A stretch of 64,000 nucleotides of DNA, taken from positions 3,495,524 through 3,559,523 of the forward strand of contig QVOM02000053.1 of NCBI GenBank assembly GCA_003586115.2. Direction: 5' to 3'. Shown here in pieces: positions 1-17,860 of this stretch. Source of the stretch: Salvator merianae. Taxonomy: Eukaryota > Chordata > Lepidosauria > Squamata > Teiidae. The translations under genes and the position numbers were made by a program. The number at the start of each line of letters is the position of its first letter. Position 1 is the first letter of the stretch. The notes under the pieces are model-generated. The model did not search any database, was not told the DNA's origin, and saw only the letters and a list, made by a program, of their open reading frames with translations.

Positions 1-143
1 CCGCAGCTAGCCACGGGGCCCTAACCCTAACCCTAATCGGGGACCCCCACGCAGGGCTCCCACCCGCTACCTTTACTCACGGGCCCGCCCCGAACCCAAC
101 GGCGCCACCCCCACACCCCCAGCTAGCCACAGGGCCCTAACCC
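1..143. repeat. Subtelomeric-type satellite with CCCTAA telomere repeats
   Basis: The segment AGCTAGCCAC(A/G)GGGCCCTAACCCT occurs at 5 and again at 121, giving a 116-bp period. The first monomer carries three CCCTAA units. The CCCTAA orientation on the plus strand is what a left chromosome end would show. An abrupt change to ordinary A/T-rich sequence occurs at about 144. Confidence 0.8.
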
Positions 144-603
144 TTGTTTAATTCTTGTAAAAAGTCAATTCAGGTTTTCCAGTTTTTTGAAAACTTATCC
201 ACAGTCCTGTTTCTCGATAAGTTTGTCAATTTATCCATCTCAGCAGGATCCAGCATTTCAACCATGGGTATTTTATCCTCTTTTAATTTTTATGCATTGG
301 CAATTCTAGCTGCCGTCACCACATATCGAATTAAAACATTGACATTATCAAAGTTGTCCTTAATATTTTAACTGTCGCACTAACAAGTATTGCTTCCTCC
401 CATATATCCTGAGCTTCATCGACTTCTTTATCACATTTGTTCTTGTCATGGCCACGCCCAAGGTCCAGCTTCCTGAAAGGTGTTTTGACCAACACACCAA
501 AACCTCCACCTGCCTTAGGAGCAAAAACACTCCAAGAAGATTTTTTTTTTCCCCAGAAAATTAACCTTTGGTTAGATAATGTGGAAGAAAAATGTCTTGT
601 CAC
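144..603 (-). mobile_element. L1-type LINE ORF2 C-terminal remnant
   Basis: Read on the minus strand, a broken protein contains DEAQDIWEEAIL, then after a frameshift RYVVTAARIANA, then KLKEDKIPMVEM and LDPAEMDKLTNL. This order (W, TAARIA, KIP, AEMDKLT) matches the C-terminal part of L1-like ORF2 after the reverse transcriptase. At least two stops and one frameshift show it is dead. Its 3' end directly abuts the telomere-type satellite with no poly(A) tail visible. Confidence 0.55.
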
Positions 604-629
604 TTTGCCAATATTTACTCTTCACTCGG

Positions 630-744
630 GCTGCATCCAGACATTGCTTTCTTATTCCTCTGTACTTGGATATTCTGGAATATCTGTGCTTTATTCCGGA
701 ATATCCAAATGCAGCAGAATAAGTAAGTGGTGTCTTGATGCAGC
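630..744. mobile_element. Short inverted-repeat element (MITE-like)
   Basis: Terminal arms of about 28 nt, starting GCTGCATCCAGACATTGC on the left, are matched with a few mismatches by the reverse complement of the right end (GCTGCATCAAGACACC). Inside lies a shorter palindrome around GATATTCTGGAATATC. A related fragment lies at 30,283-30,346. Confidence 0.55.
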
Positions 745-1020
745 TCTGGATTAAGTGGATTAAAACTTGGGTCCCTTAAATAAAACCTCTATCCGCCTTC
801 ACACGGTGGACATCAGAATAAAGAAAAAGATTTAATTACTTGGATGAAATCTCTTTCTTGAAGAGAGGCACGTTAGGCTGGGTTAAGAAATGCCCTTGGC
901 CCTCCCTCCCCGCCAGGACCAGAAATAACAAGAGGCATTTGGGCATTCAGAAGGGACAAGCAGAGATAAAAAATGCTATTTTATTGGGGCAACTCCTAAT
1001 ACAACCTGCACTGATTATAC

Positions 1021-1409
1021 TAAGGTGACCAACTTTTCTACAATGAAGAGGAGGACAAAAATAAATTGAACAAACAATATCGTAAATAGAAGAAACATTT
1101 TATTCATTGCAACAATAATACACTATAATATGATAAACGCATAATAAAAACATTTATAATATTTTATATTGTAATTATGCTTATGTGCTTATTAATTTTT
1201 AATAATAATTGTAAGAAAAAAGTACTCATTTAGATAATATTACCTAAACGAGTACACACAATGGATCAGCTCTGCATCGATCGAATACGGACACTTACAG
1301 ATTAGTTTTCCAATATCAAAACGGAGGACATGTACAAGGACACTTTCCGAGGGAGGACGGAACTTACAAAAGGACTGTCCTCCCTAAAGGAGGACGATTG
1401 GTCACCTTA
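1021..1409. mobile_element. Non-autonomous DNA transposon with TAAGGTGACCAA termini
   Basis: Perfect 12-bp terminal inverted repeats TAAGGTGACCAA (1,021-1,032) and TTGGTCACCTTA (1,398-1,409) bound a 389-bp A/T-rich element. A second internal inverted pair carries GGAGGAC / GTCCTCC near each end. There is no ORF of note. A superfamily was not assigned because no clean target duplication was seen. Confidence 0.65.
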
Positions 1410-2979
1410 TTTATACAGACTGCCCCACTGCTAGTATATTCTGTCTGCACCAGACAGAGTGTAATCCAGATCAGGAGATCATGATTAAACAGATCCACCA
1501 GTGTACTAATGTGGGTCAGTCCAGATCACAGAAGCATGCAGAAGTCATACCTTCATTTTCTGGACTACTGGGGGGGGGGGACATTTTCGTGGTGTACCAA
1601 AGGGCCCCACCAAAATGAGTCCCCTGGGGGCTCCAAGACTAGGAACTTTCATCCCCATCCGTCAGAACCCTCAGAGGCCGACTTTGAAGCTCGCATGAGC
1701 TTCGGAGCTGATGTACGGATTAGGCTAGAACAGGCACCACTGTGAGGATGGCACTGTTCCAGTTTAAGACTTGCCATGATCTGAACTAGAGGGCATCTTG
1801 TGATCCAGACCAATGGATCCAGATCACGGCAAGGTGAATGCAGAAAAACTCAAAATGTTTTTCAGAAACAGATCTCCTGTCTCAGGCTGGGTCATCAGAA
1901 CTTCACCTTAGATCAAGGGACGTGAAGAGCAGGTGGCCGTTTAAACAAGTCATAGATTTTTTTAATTTTGAGCAGACTGGATTTATCTGGGGTAATAATA
2001 GTAAACAGAAGGCTGCAGCTCATGGTCATATAATAGTCAGAGCACATTTTACCCTGCTATAAGTGAGAACCTGTTCCTCAACTACTCCAGAAGACTAAAT
2101 TCTAGAATGGGATCTGGGTGAAAAGACTCATTCATGTCAAAACATGAGGAAAGTGATAGTAACATTACACAATAATTAATTTTGTGGAGATTTCTTTTCT
2201 CTCTTTTCAAGAGCCAGTGTTTTACAGGTATACTGAAAATCTGGGTTCCTCCTCCTCTTCCTTCTCTCTGTGTTCGGTTTTTATAGCTAGCTGAAATAAA
2301 AACATTTTCTTTAGATATATGTGTCCTTTGGAATTGCATCAAAGGAGTGAAAATTCTTGCTCTGCTTGAAGAGGCAAGCCATGTGACGAAGTATGACTTT
2401 GAAAAGTGCATAAAGTTAAAACAGTCATTCAATTACTGTATGATAACTTAATTGATGGAGAGGATGGCTTAGCTTAATTAATAGTATGGCTCAGGATTTT
2501 CAAGAGGTGTTAAATAAGGAGAGATGGGTGAGGTTTATTTTGTTTACCATGTCAGTTAAGTGATAGATGTTTTGCAGTAGCATCTATATATGTCCTTCTT
2601 AAGCAATATAAACGTTCCTTTCATGACATTTTATTTAATCTAAACAATTTTGTTGCAAGATAAGTTATTACTGCAGTAAATTTGAAATAGAACATAAGAG
2701 TACCAGGAGCATGGGAGCATGGCCACATGGAAAGATAAACAAGGGAAGACATTCTGTACACAGATGAATAAAATTGAGCTATTGGTTATGCGAGAACTCC
2801 TCAAGGGAGATAAGAGCTTTCCATTTTGTTCTTCAGTTCATAATATTCAATCTCGTATTGACAATATTACTAAACTCATTACACCACTCTCTTAAGCAGG
2901 TTTTGATTGGAATCATAAGTATATAAGGCCATACACTTACAGCTGCTACTCCTAAAATTTCACATAAGTAGTATTATAT
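1410..2979. other. Intergenic, partly interspersed repeat
   Basis: 1,410-1,830 resembles segments at 50,250-50,600 and 51,900-52,440 (shared phrases around GATCCAGATCA and a polyG stretch), so it is probably an interspersed repeat. From about 1,830 to 2,979 no gene, RNA or recognised repeat was seen. Confidence 0.5.
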
Positions 2980-3253
2980 ACCGCATTGGAGATTTGTTCC
3001 AATGCTTTTATCTGAAGTTGACAGTAAGAAGAAAGCAATACTGACAGAATACTTAGAACACCATCCAGCAGATTATGTATCTCTTACAGTCCATTGGGAA
3101 GCCTTGAAGGCAGTTATTAGAGAAACAAATATCCAAAAATGGGGTAGGTTTTGCAAAAGCTACAGGAACATAAGAAAACTTAATAAGGAACTTGAGGCTC
3201 TTTTGGAAACATCTAAAGCTTTACATATTCTTAGATATCTTCAGGGTGTCTGA
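2980..3253 (+). mobile_element. L1-type LINE ORF2 fragment (endonuclease-RT linker)
   Basis: The plus strand encodes FVPMLLSEVDSKKKAILTEY, then VHWEALKAVIRETNIQKWGR and LNKELEALLETS. The W(E/D)ALKAVIR motif after a LLxDxxF-like start is characteristic of the region between endonuclease and reverse transcriptase in L1-like ORF2. It ends at a stop at 3,251-3,253 and is a dead fragment, in the opposite orientation to the copy at 144-603. Confidence 0.6.
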
Positions 3254-3383
3254 GTCACACAATCGACAGCATTTAATGAAGTTCATTTCAAAAAGCCCTA
3301 GGACAATGTTTTGAATTACAAGTCCAGTTTATGAGACTTCCTTCGTAAAAGTAGGAGTGAATAGCTGAAACACATTAGAGAAT

Positions 3384-3483
3384 CAAAAAGGATGCCCTAT
3401 TCCCCTCTCCTTTTTATTGTAGCTCTGGGATCCCAAGCAATCGCTTTACATTCTAATGAGAAGGCAATAGGGCATCCTTTTTG
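3384..3483. repeat. 100-bp inverted-repeat element
   Basis: Perfect 17-bp arms, CAAAAAGGATGCCCTAT (3,384-3,400) and its reverse complement (3,467-3,483), flank a 66-bp interior. A related half-site AAAAAGGAATAGGGCCTTTTT lies at about 3,559. It is likely a small MITE. Confidence 0.6.
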
Positions 3484-4099
3484 AAACTCCAACTCAAGGG
3501 ATAAGAATTCTGTTAGAATGTATATGCCTTATTCTTCTCCCATCCTGCAGACGCTGTTGAAAAAGGAATAGGGCCTTTTTAGTTATGTACCAGGCTTAAC
3601 CATTAACAATTAATTTATACAGACTTGGGGCCCCTCTATGTACCACCAAAGCATCAAAATGTGTTTAAAACAAGTGTTAACAGAACACAGACTAGGTACC
3701 TGGAAGTTCAGGTGACTGAGCATTTATAGAACCGTCTCCTTGTTTCAAGATCAACTTTCTGTGGTGTTTGATCTGTGTTAGGCGGCTTGTTAGCTGAGCC
3801 ACCAGATGCTGTTAATGGTAAATGACTCTTCTGCACAATGCATTAATACAGAAAATATCAGAATGAACAATCTTTGAGCAATTTGCCTTGCCTCGGCAAT
3901 TCAGCTCTAGAATTTTCTAAAGGTCATCCATAGCTTTACTGGCTGGAATAAGAATTTGCAAAACAGTAAATCAACTTTGTCTCTCCCTCCCTCATATTTC
4001 CATTCAGAGAGTCCTGAGGTGGCCCAGGTGTTCTGCCAATAAGAATGCAATGGAATGGAAAAGGGCACATTGAAGCATTTTGGTGAGAAAGGGGCGAAA
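3484..4099. other. Intergenic, nothing recognised
   Basis: No ORF with coding character, RNA gene or clear repeat was seen apart from the half-site near 3,559. Confidence 0.4.
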
Positions 4100-5060
4100 G
4101 TGTAACCTCCATCTTCTTCATCCTCCTACTCTGATGTGTCCAGAAGAGCAGAAGTTTGCAGTTTGGAGGAAGGACTGTGAAGTTGCCTCCGTTGAAAGAT
4201 GTTTTTTTGAAGCTTCCGGTAATGTTACAGACCGTCCATAACCTCCCACGGGAACATGAGTCTTTGCTCACTGAAGTTCTGCAACTATCTGCTCCAGATC
4301 TTCCTCTACTGGTTATTCAAAAACTGACTGCAGGAGCTGACCACATCTTCTGGCTGGAGGTCTTCAAAGCTATCCAGGTGACATGCAGTTTCCACAATGC
4401 ACTACACCTCTTCTTTTAGTGTGGACAAAGTGCTGGAAGTCCCCACTATCTTCTTCTCCAGGAGGCATTGAAGGTGCTTCAGTTTACCTCATCTACTATC
4501 TCCATTATGATGCCGACGGTCTGGCCAATGTCATATCTCCTCACGCCACCCTCTGTGCCAGCTGGGGATTTCTCTTGAGGTCTTTGTGGATGACATCAAG
4601 GTTGAATGACATGTAGTGAAAGCCTTGATGATCCCCTGGTCTGTGAGTTGAAGCAGCAAGGTGGCATTTGGCAGCAGAGACATGTACTCCACTTGTGGTT
4701 GGGCAAATGCCAAGCCATCAGCAGACTCAGGTGCATTTTCCAGCATCTGGTAATGGTCAACTTCATGGAGGAAGATGTTTTCAAACCAATCCTGGAGCAT
4801 GCTGGGGTTTATCCAGGCCTTGATGTTTGCTCACCAAAGGGTGGTGTCTTCTGTGTTTGCCTTTCAAGGCATGAAGCTTTGCCATGGAGGCACAGAGGGT
4901 GCACTGGCACAGAGAATCCGAGTGATTCTGTCTATGCTATCTTGACTTAGCCCACTCGGCAGCCACATTCTACAGCCAACTTCCACAAAAATCACAGAAT
5001 TGCTCCCCAAGCACAAGGCAAGAAGTGTTCCTTGAACAAGTGGCAAAATGGTTGAAATCA
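4100..5060 (-). pseudogene. Dead Tigger/pogo-type (Jerky-like) transposase
   Basis: Several minus-strand frames together follow the order of a Tigger/Jerky-type DDE transposase. AWINPSMLQDWFENIFLHEV matches the usual AWMTxxLFEDWF..FVPEV block. ENAPESADGLAF stands where DNAPGHP is expected, so a catalytic aspartate is lost. LLPNATLLLQLTDQGIIKAF matches LPPNTTSLLQPxDQGxIxxF. Further on, EIVDEVN.STFNASWRR corresponds to VKxSTINACWxKLW, and DLEQIVAELQ to the acidic tail. Frameshifts and stops separate the blocks, so it is inactive. It belongs to the Tc1-mariner superfamily. No terminal inverted repeats were delimited. Confidence 0.7.
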
Positions 5061-6079
5061 CATTTCATTTGAAGAGATTAGCCCTAGGCTTAAAGTACTA
5101 CTGCAATGCGTAGACCTCAAAACTCATCAATATATAAGTCATGATTATGGAGGAAGCATAATTTCTCAATCCAGTCATGATTCTCTGAATCTCAGAGTTA
5201 TAATCTCATAACTATAGGGGAACAACATTATGGATATATGTAAATCAACATTTCAGTGTAAAACAAAAAAAAAATCCATCCTTTCTCTCTGTCTTTTTCC
5301 AAGTCAGTACAAAGAAGATGATTTCGGCACAACTACCTTTTACAAAGAGAACATATTGCTACATTTTTAACAGTTGGATGTTTACAACAAGATAGATATG
5401 ATTTTTCTCCTAAGGCTACTTTGGAATTCAAAGTACATAACAGCACAATTAAAATCTCATGATTCTCTTCACTGCTGACTTATCCACAAGAGAGGCCTAC
5501 AATACTCCTGTGAGAACCTGTTTACAAAGCACCACTTTTTAAAAACTTTCCCGTATAACTATACACCGTACTTCTGCAGAAAGAAAAATCCTACTGTGCC
5601 TCACCGAAAGATTTAAACCGGAGTGATTGCAAGGTGTGTGATATTTCAGGCATTTCTAACTGGCATGATAGATGGAGAGCTATCCACAAAAATCAGACTT
5701 GATCTCATAACTTATAATCTATAAACATTACCTGCAGAACCTCCTGGCCCTGAAGCCAAACAGGACCAGTGGTCTGTAAATCTTAGCTGAAGTCCCAGTA
5801 TAAGACCTCCGTATAGCTCCAGATAATTCTACATTTTAGATCCTGTATGGAGCGGGGCTGAGTCTGCACTAAGTAGCTATGGCTTTCCAGGTTGGCGACA
5901 GTGATTCTCCCAGAGCTACCTGGGAAATATGTTGAATCTGAGATGTTCTGCATGGGAAGGAGGGATGTACACACAGTCTGTGCACAGTGCCCGCACAGGA
6001 ACACAATAAGTATGGGTTCTTCAGTGTTCTTCAGTGTTTCAAGCTCTTTTGCACATCTCTGTTGAGAAGCAGATGCTTT
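5061..6079. other. Intergenic, nothing recognised
   Basis: A/T-rich sequence downstream of CMIP. No ORF with coding character and no repeat family was recognised. Confidence 0.4.
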
Positions 6080-6150
6080 TAGCAGGGATTCAAACCCGGG
6101 CTCCTGAGTTCAATCCTAGTGCTCATAGCCACTGCACCACTAGAGGGCCT
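6080..6150 (-). mobile_element. tRNA-derived SINE head fragment
   Basis: On the minus strand an A-box-like TGGTGCAGTGG is followed about 37 nt later by the B-box-like GGTTTGAATCC, in the order of a tRNA-type RNA polymerase III promoter. There is no cloverleaf, so it is a SINE fragment rather than a tRNA gene. Confidence 0.6.
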
Positions 6151-6291
6151 TAATAACTATTCTTAATTCTCTCAACGTATCCTTAGTCTTCAAGCATTAT
6201 CCATTTTCCAAACATTTCTAACCCTACCAACACAACATAAAGCACTTTAAAGAAAGGCCAGTGCACACCAATGAAAGATACTCACTTACAG

Positions 6292-6297
6292 TTTATT
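6292..6297 (-). promoter_or_regulatory. CMIP: Poly(A) signal AATAAA of CMIP
   Basis: The minus strand reads AATAAA here. About 25-35 nt downstream on that strand lies the GT-rich stretch TTGGTGTGCACTGG, as expected for a downstream element. Cleavage is likely near 6,275. Confidence 0.6.
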
Positions 6298-7925
6298 ATT
6301 ATTATTTTTTTTGCCTGAAATTATTTCACATCTTTTTTTTTCTTTTTCTTTTTTTTTTTTTTTTTTACACAGCTACAGAACAGTAGTAGTAAACCATTGG
6401 TAGAAGCAACAGTGCTAAGGATAAAATGTTGACATTAGTTTTACTTCCATTTTCTTTTCTTTGCTTCCTTTAGTGAGTTTTTTTTTTTTCCTTAAATCAG
6501 ACAGCTTGGGAGATAAGGCAGAAAAACAAAAAAGTCCTGTCACACTACATGAATTAAGACTTGAACCAATTGTTTTTGTGTGTGGCTTATAAAAAAGGGA
6601 CAGTGTGAGATGAAGAGATCTGTCGTGAGATTACGCTACCTAGGAACAATTAAAAAAACAAAACAAAACAAAAGGACTTCTAAAACAGCAAAAGCTTAAC
6701 TTCCTGCTGGATAGTCGTCTCTTGAGGAATAAAATACAACCTTTGCTTTGGGTTCTTAAAAAAGAAGCTATCTGTCAAAGAATGCTTATGGGTGGTGGTG
6801 GAGGATAAATGTGTATTTGTAAAAGAAATCCCTTTTAAAAAGTTTTAAATTAAGCAATTAATACATAAGAATCAGGATATAGACAGTGGTCACATTTTCC
6901 GGCAGAGATTAGAGGCCGATTCCAGCAAAGAGGAACTTGAACATGTTATGCGAAGAAAACGGCAAATTACGTATGTATAAGCAAACTGGAAGAAAAACCA
7001 GGGGAAACTGCTCTTCATGAAGTGTATAAGAGAATGAGCATGTCCTTGAAATACTGGACGTAAACAAAAAGCCAGACAGGCACACCGTGGCAATCTAACA
7101 CAAAAGTCGACATCTTTTAAATCTAACAGTTTTCTTTTTTTAAAAAAAAGGTGGCTTTCCTATCAGTCCTAGTTTCCTAATCCTGGCACAGTTTGAAAAC
7201 GTCTTGGCTAATTCACAACCTATCCTCAAATGCCCACCTATCTATTCAATTTCTGTATACATGCCTGCACAAGTGTGTGTGTATCTATCTGTACACAGGC
7301 GCACACACATATTTCTCGTTTCAAAGGTTTGCAAATCAGAAATCAGTGGGAGATGAACCGGGCAGAGTCCATATAATACAGCAGACATTACAAAAAGTCA
7401 ATTATTTAACGAGGGTTTCGGGTTTTGTTTTTTTTTAGAAAAGCAAAACAGTAAGACCAACTACTTTATACAGTCTATGTCTGAAACAAAATGAAAAAGA
7501 AAAAAAACAAAAGGAACAAACAATTCATAAATAAAAGACAGGTCCCAGACCTGTTCTTTGTTAACCATTTTCTTAAATAGGTGCATTATGCAAATTGTAT
7601 GTACAACAAAATTACTTTTGCATAATGATGGTAAGAACCAAGCAAGAGGTGAAAAAAGAAAACAAATTTATTTTTCTTCTCTTGATTTTTCATCTTTTAT
7701 TTTTTTCTTCTGAAAGGGCGGGAAAGATGGAAAAGCACCTAAGGGTGAGATTCTTCCCGCAAAAAACGATGGAAAACCGGCATCTGGTTTTGCAATGTAT
7801 ATTCTTTCCAGATGGCATTTTTTTTTAAAAAAAAAAAGGCAATCAAACATAAAAAAGAAAGAAAAGAAAAGAAAATTCAAACAGACTTCCCCTTTCCAAC
7901 CCTAAATCTCTTTCTGGCCACACAG

Positions 7926-7950
7926 CCCGCCCCCCCGCCCCCGCCCCCCC
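7926..7950 (-). promoter_or_regulatory. CMIP: G-quadruplex motif in the CMIP 3' UTR
   Basis: The minus (mRNA-sense) strand has G runs of 7, 5, 7 and 3 separated by single C loops. This satisfies the four-tract rule with the shortest possible loops, so the RNA could fold a very stable quadruplex about 250 nt after the stop codon. Function is inferred. Confidence 0.7.
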
Positions 7951-8199
7951 GATTTAAACGTTGAATGTCATAGGACAAAGCTGAAAGAATTTGGCATGTT
8001 CAGAATCCCTCCCACACGCAAAGCAACACTTGGCTACCTCACAAACACAGCCCCTAAAATCAAAGTCCTCAGAACTTGCTGCTCTCTACAGATAGAAGCA
8101 AACAGTTCGTTTCTCTGTTTTCACTCCTGTTTCAACGACTGGTTTTGTTTCTCCTTCTTTCTCTTCTCGTCGAAAGTCACAAACGCAGCATGAGAGATT

Positions 8200-8253
8200 T
8201 CACCATGCCTCTGTATAGCGGACATCCACTTCCTTTAAATTGGGTAATTTAGC
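8200..8253 (-). CDS. CMIP: CMIP terminal coding exon, residues ~757-773 and stop
   Basis: A 54-nt coding part of the last exon. It encodes AKLPNLKEVDVRYTEAW and a TGA stop. The acceptor TTAACCAG follows a long pyrimidine tract on the minus strand. This C-terminus is the hallmark that identified the gene. The exon continues into the 3' UTR. Confidence 0.97.
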   Translation of the reverse strand, partial: AKLPNLKEVDVRYTEAW

Positions 8254-11907
<3,654 letters not shown>

Positions 11908-11955
11908 CGTGGACTTTGATGGCAGTGTTAACCTGGTAGGACCACCTTTTCTTTG
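11908..11955 (-). CDS. CMIP: CMIP coding exon, residues ~633-648
   Basis: A 48-nt exon encoding QRKGGPTRLTLPSKST, phase 0 at both ends. The acceptor is CTTTACAG and the donor GTGAGT. This basic, Ser/Thr-rich stretch precedes the leucine-rich repeats. Confidence 0.95.
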
Positions 11956-15464
<3,509 letters not shown>

Positions 15465-15513
15465 TTCTTGTCTGGGATCCTCAGCAAATCTCTGAATGAC
15501 GTACTTCAGCTCC
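15465..15513 (-). CDS. CMIP: CMIP coding exon, residues ~494-510
   Basis: A 49-nt exon that enters in phase 2 and leaves in phase 0. It encodes ELKYVIQRFAEDPRQE. The acceptor is GCCCTTTCAAG, preceded by an A/T-rich tract with a run of ten T. The donor is GTGAGC. Confidence 0.94.
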
Positions 15514-17860
15514 CTTGAAAGGGCAAAAGATTAAAAAAAAAAAGAGAAAAGAAATATGAGTGGCTGTCGAGCAGTTCCAAACTTTACACAGCTGTTGCAT
15601 TTCATTTGGGTTACGCTTTTCCGTGATTGACGACCTCTCCTCTGGAGAGGGTGCAGGGAAAAAAATGAGTGGAGAAAACATTTCAAAGGAAGGAATTATG
15701 GGGTCTTAAGGAATTGCCAAGTTGGTGCTTACAGTCTAAGAACTGGTCTTTGACTATAAATCTATATTAGACACTCAAAGGGCTGGTTTACACTAACCAA
15801 AGGTTATTACCCTTTTTTAAAAAAAAGTCAGCTGAAGCTGTTCTCCTAGCAAAGACTTCAGTGAGGAGTAGGAAAGTTATAGACTTTTAGTTATTGTTGT
15901 GCTGGGCCTTATTCCGGATTATATTCCAGAATAGGATCCTGCCATCTGCAGGCTGGTGGAGACCTGCCATACTCTGCATCAGCAAGTGAATGGCAAGCTA
16001 CTGGTCTGGGGTATAATCCAGAATAAGGCCCAATGCAGAAAGGGCCTTAGACTTCAACAGCACCCAGAGGATCACAGCTTTCCTACCGCTTTTTAGACTA
16101 TGTAGATAACATACTACATTTCTTATAGACAAAGTGTAATAATACCTACATAGAACAGACCTATGTTGACTATATCACCCTGGAGAAACTCCAGGGTTTC
16201 TTGTGTCTTGCTTCTGTTTCGCTGGCCTGACCACCTGCTCACTCATTTTCAGAACTTTCAAGCGATTTTGAAAGAAAACAAGCAGATGGGTGCAGAAGCC
16301 AGTGACATGAAGTCCCCGTTGCACAACTGCATTACACATACTGCACATTGCATAGAAGACCCGATCAACCTGGTTGCTGCCACAGCTTAGAGGTTAAATG
16401 TTAGTGGCAAGAAGAGGAATGATAGGGAGACAGACTGTGTCCTCTTGCTCCAGATTATAAGCAAGACACCAGCTAATTTATTGGGCTGTCATTTTCAACA
16501 GCTTGATTTATTCCCTACTTATTCCCAAGTCTCTTCTACTTCTTCATTATTTACTGAGATCAAATCCCGAGGTTGCCATGCTTGGCAATAAATCTGGTAC
16601 TCCCAATCCCACCGTCAATGAATGGAAATGCAGGAGAATTTAATTTACTTCTTCCAGGGAATATGGCTTTATTGCCACAAAGGAAGTTGCTCTTCAGACC
16701 CTCAAAAAGGCAACATATAAAAGGCAGATCTGGGCAGTACCGATAGTTTTATCGTAGCGTTTTTTGACTTTGAGTAAAATCTAACTTTCCACTGAACTGT
16801 GAACAAACCAAGGGGAATTAACCTGAAAGAGTCTGTGTAATTCAAACATGCAAATTCTCAATAATCTTGACAGAGACAAATTCCCATAATGTTTCTCAAA
16901 GCCTGCTGATTATGTGTGAGAACATGACAGTCATGATCTGGAGAGATTCACTTTCAATTCTTGAAATTCTGACGAATAATATTTTAATGGTTGCAAACAA
17001 ACTGAGTGGAACCTTTTTCATCCTTAAACAGTCCTCCCTCGCTTTCCTCATTTAATCTAGGGGCCTGTGTGCTAAGGATCCCAAAGCTAGGATGAATAGT
17101 AACGGCGACAAAAAGCATCCCCAAGGAAGGCCCCATCCAGACAGGGCAATCCCAGCACAGACCCAAGATATTGGGGTGATATCCTGCAACAACATTATTA
17201 TGGGAAAATCAACTCTCAGCCTGTCTCTATGTAAAAAGCGAAATGACCTACCTATGCTTTTTCGCACTATCTGCCATCATGCACGTGCGGCACCAAAACC
17301 AGCCAGAAAATGGTGGCCGCACATGTGTGATTGTACACTTCTGGGGCACTGAAATTCCTGGATCATGTGAAATGCCACTGTGGGAGCAGTGGAAGACAAG
17401 GTAAGTACCTGTGCTAGCCCTGCGATGTTGTCCTGCCATCTGGAAGGGGCAACAGAAGCTAATTGCAGGATCCAGACAAGATCCCACATTTTCCTCTCAC
17501 TATCTAGAGGCTGCCTAAGTGGCCTTATATAAAAGAGCCTGGGTGGTTGGAATCCAAACTATTTATTCTGATGATATTTGAAGAAGAAAAACAGTACATC
17601 CCATCACTTATATACCATAACTATCTTTTTAGCCAAACTAGTATACTTTTAGACCCAATTTACTGAATCAAAAGCCTTATAGATATCTAAAACACAATTA
17701 GAGAAATTTATCTGATTCAATTAATTTTCAAGACTTCAGTACTGAGGAACAGCAGTAATATAAATGCATTCATCTCTCCTAATTCTATCATAATATCGAA
17801 TCTCTCTTCATTTTTATCATAACATGAAATAGATTAAAGCAGTCCTAATATAGTACTTAC
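15514..17860. other. CMIP: CMIP intron
   Basis: 2.3-kb intron. It holds a MITE at 15,903-16,046 and an inverted-repeat-like segment at 17,235-17,410. The remainder is A/T-rich with nothing recognised. Confidence 0.5.
15903..16046. mobile_element. Copy of the GGCCCTTTCTGCA MITE family
   Basis: It begins TGGGCCTTATTCCGGATTAT and ends GAATAAGGCCCAATGCAGAA before AGGGCC. The two ends are reverse complements apart from the missing left tip. Confidence 0.65.

Larger units (their letters stand above)
6275..8199 (-). other. CMIP: CMIP 3' untranslated region
   Basis: About 1.9 kb of A/T-rich sequence without a transposon signature follows the TGA stop and ends near a canonical poly(A) signal. The length fits a CMIP-size 3' UTR. 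It holds several ATTTA-type AU-rich motifs on the minus strand and a G-quadruplex motif about 250 nt after the stop. The 3' end is inferred from the AATAAA position; transcript data would fix it. Confidence 0.7.

Noticed and set aside
3936..5061. Several ORFs on both strands as a host gene
   Set aside because: The minus-strand blocks assemble to a broken Tigger-type transposase, so the ORFs are fragments or shadows of it.
6080..6150. Possible tRNA gene
   Set aside because: The pol III boxes are present but no acceptor stem or anticodon arm pairs properly; it fits a SINE head.
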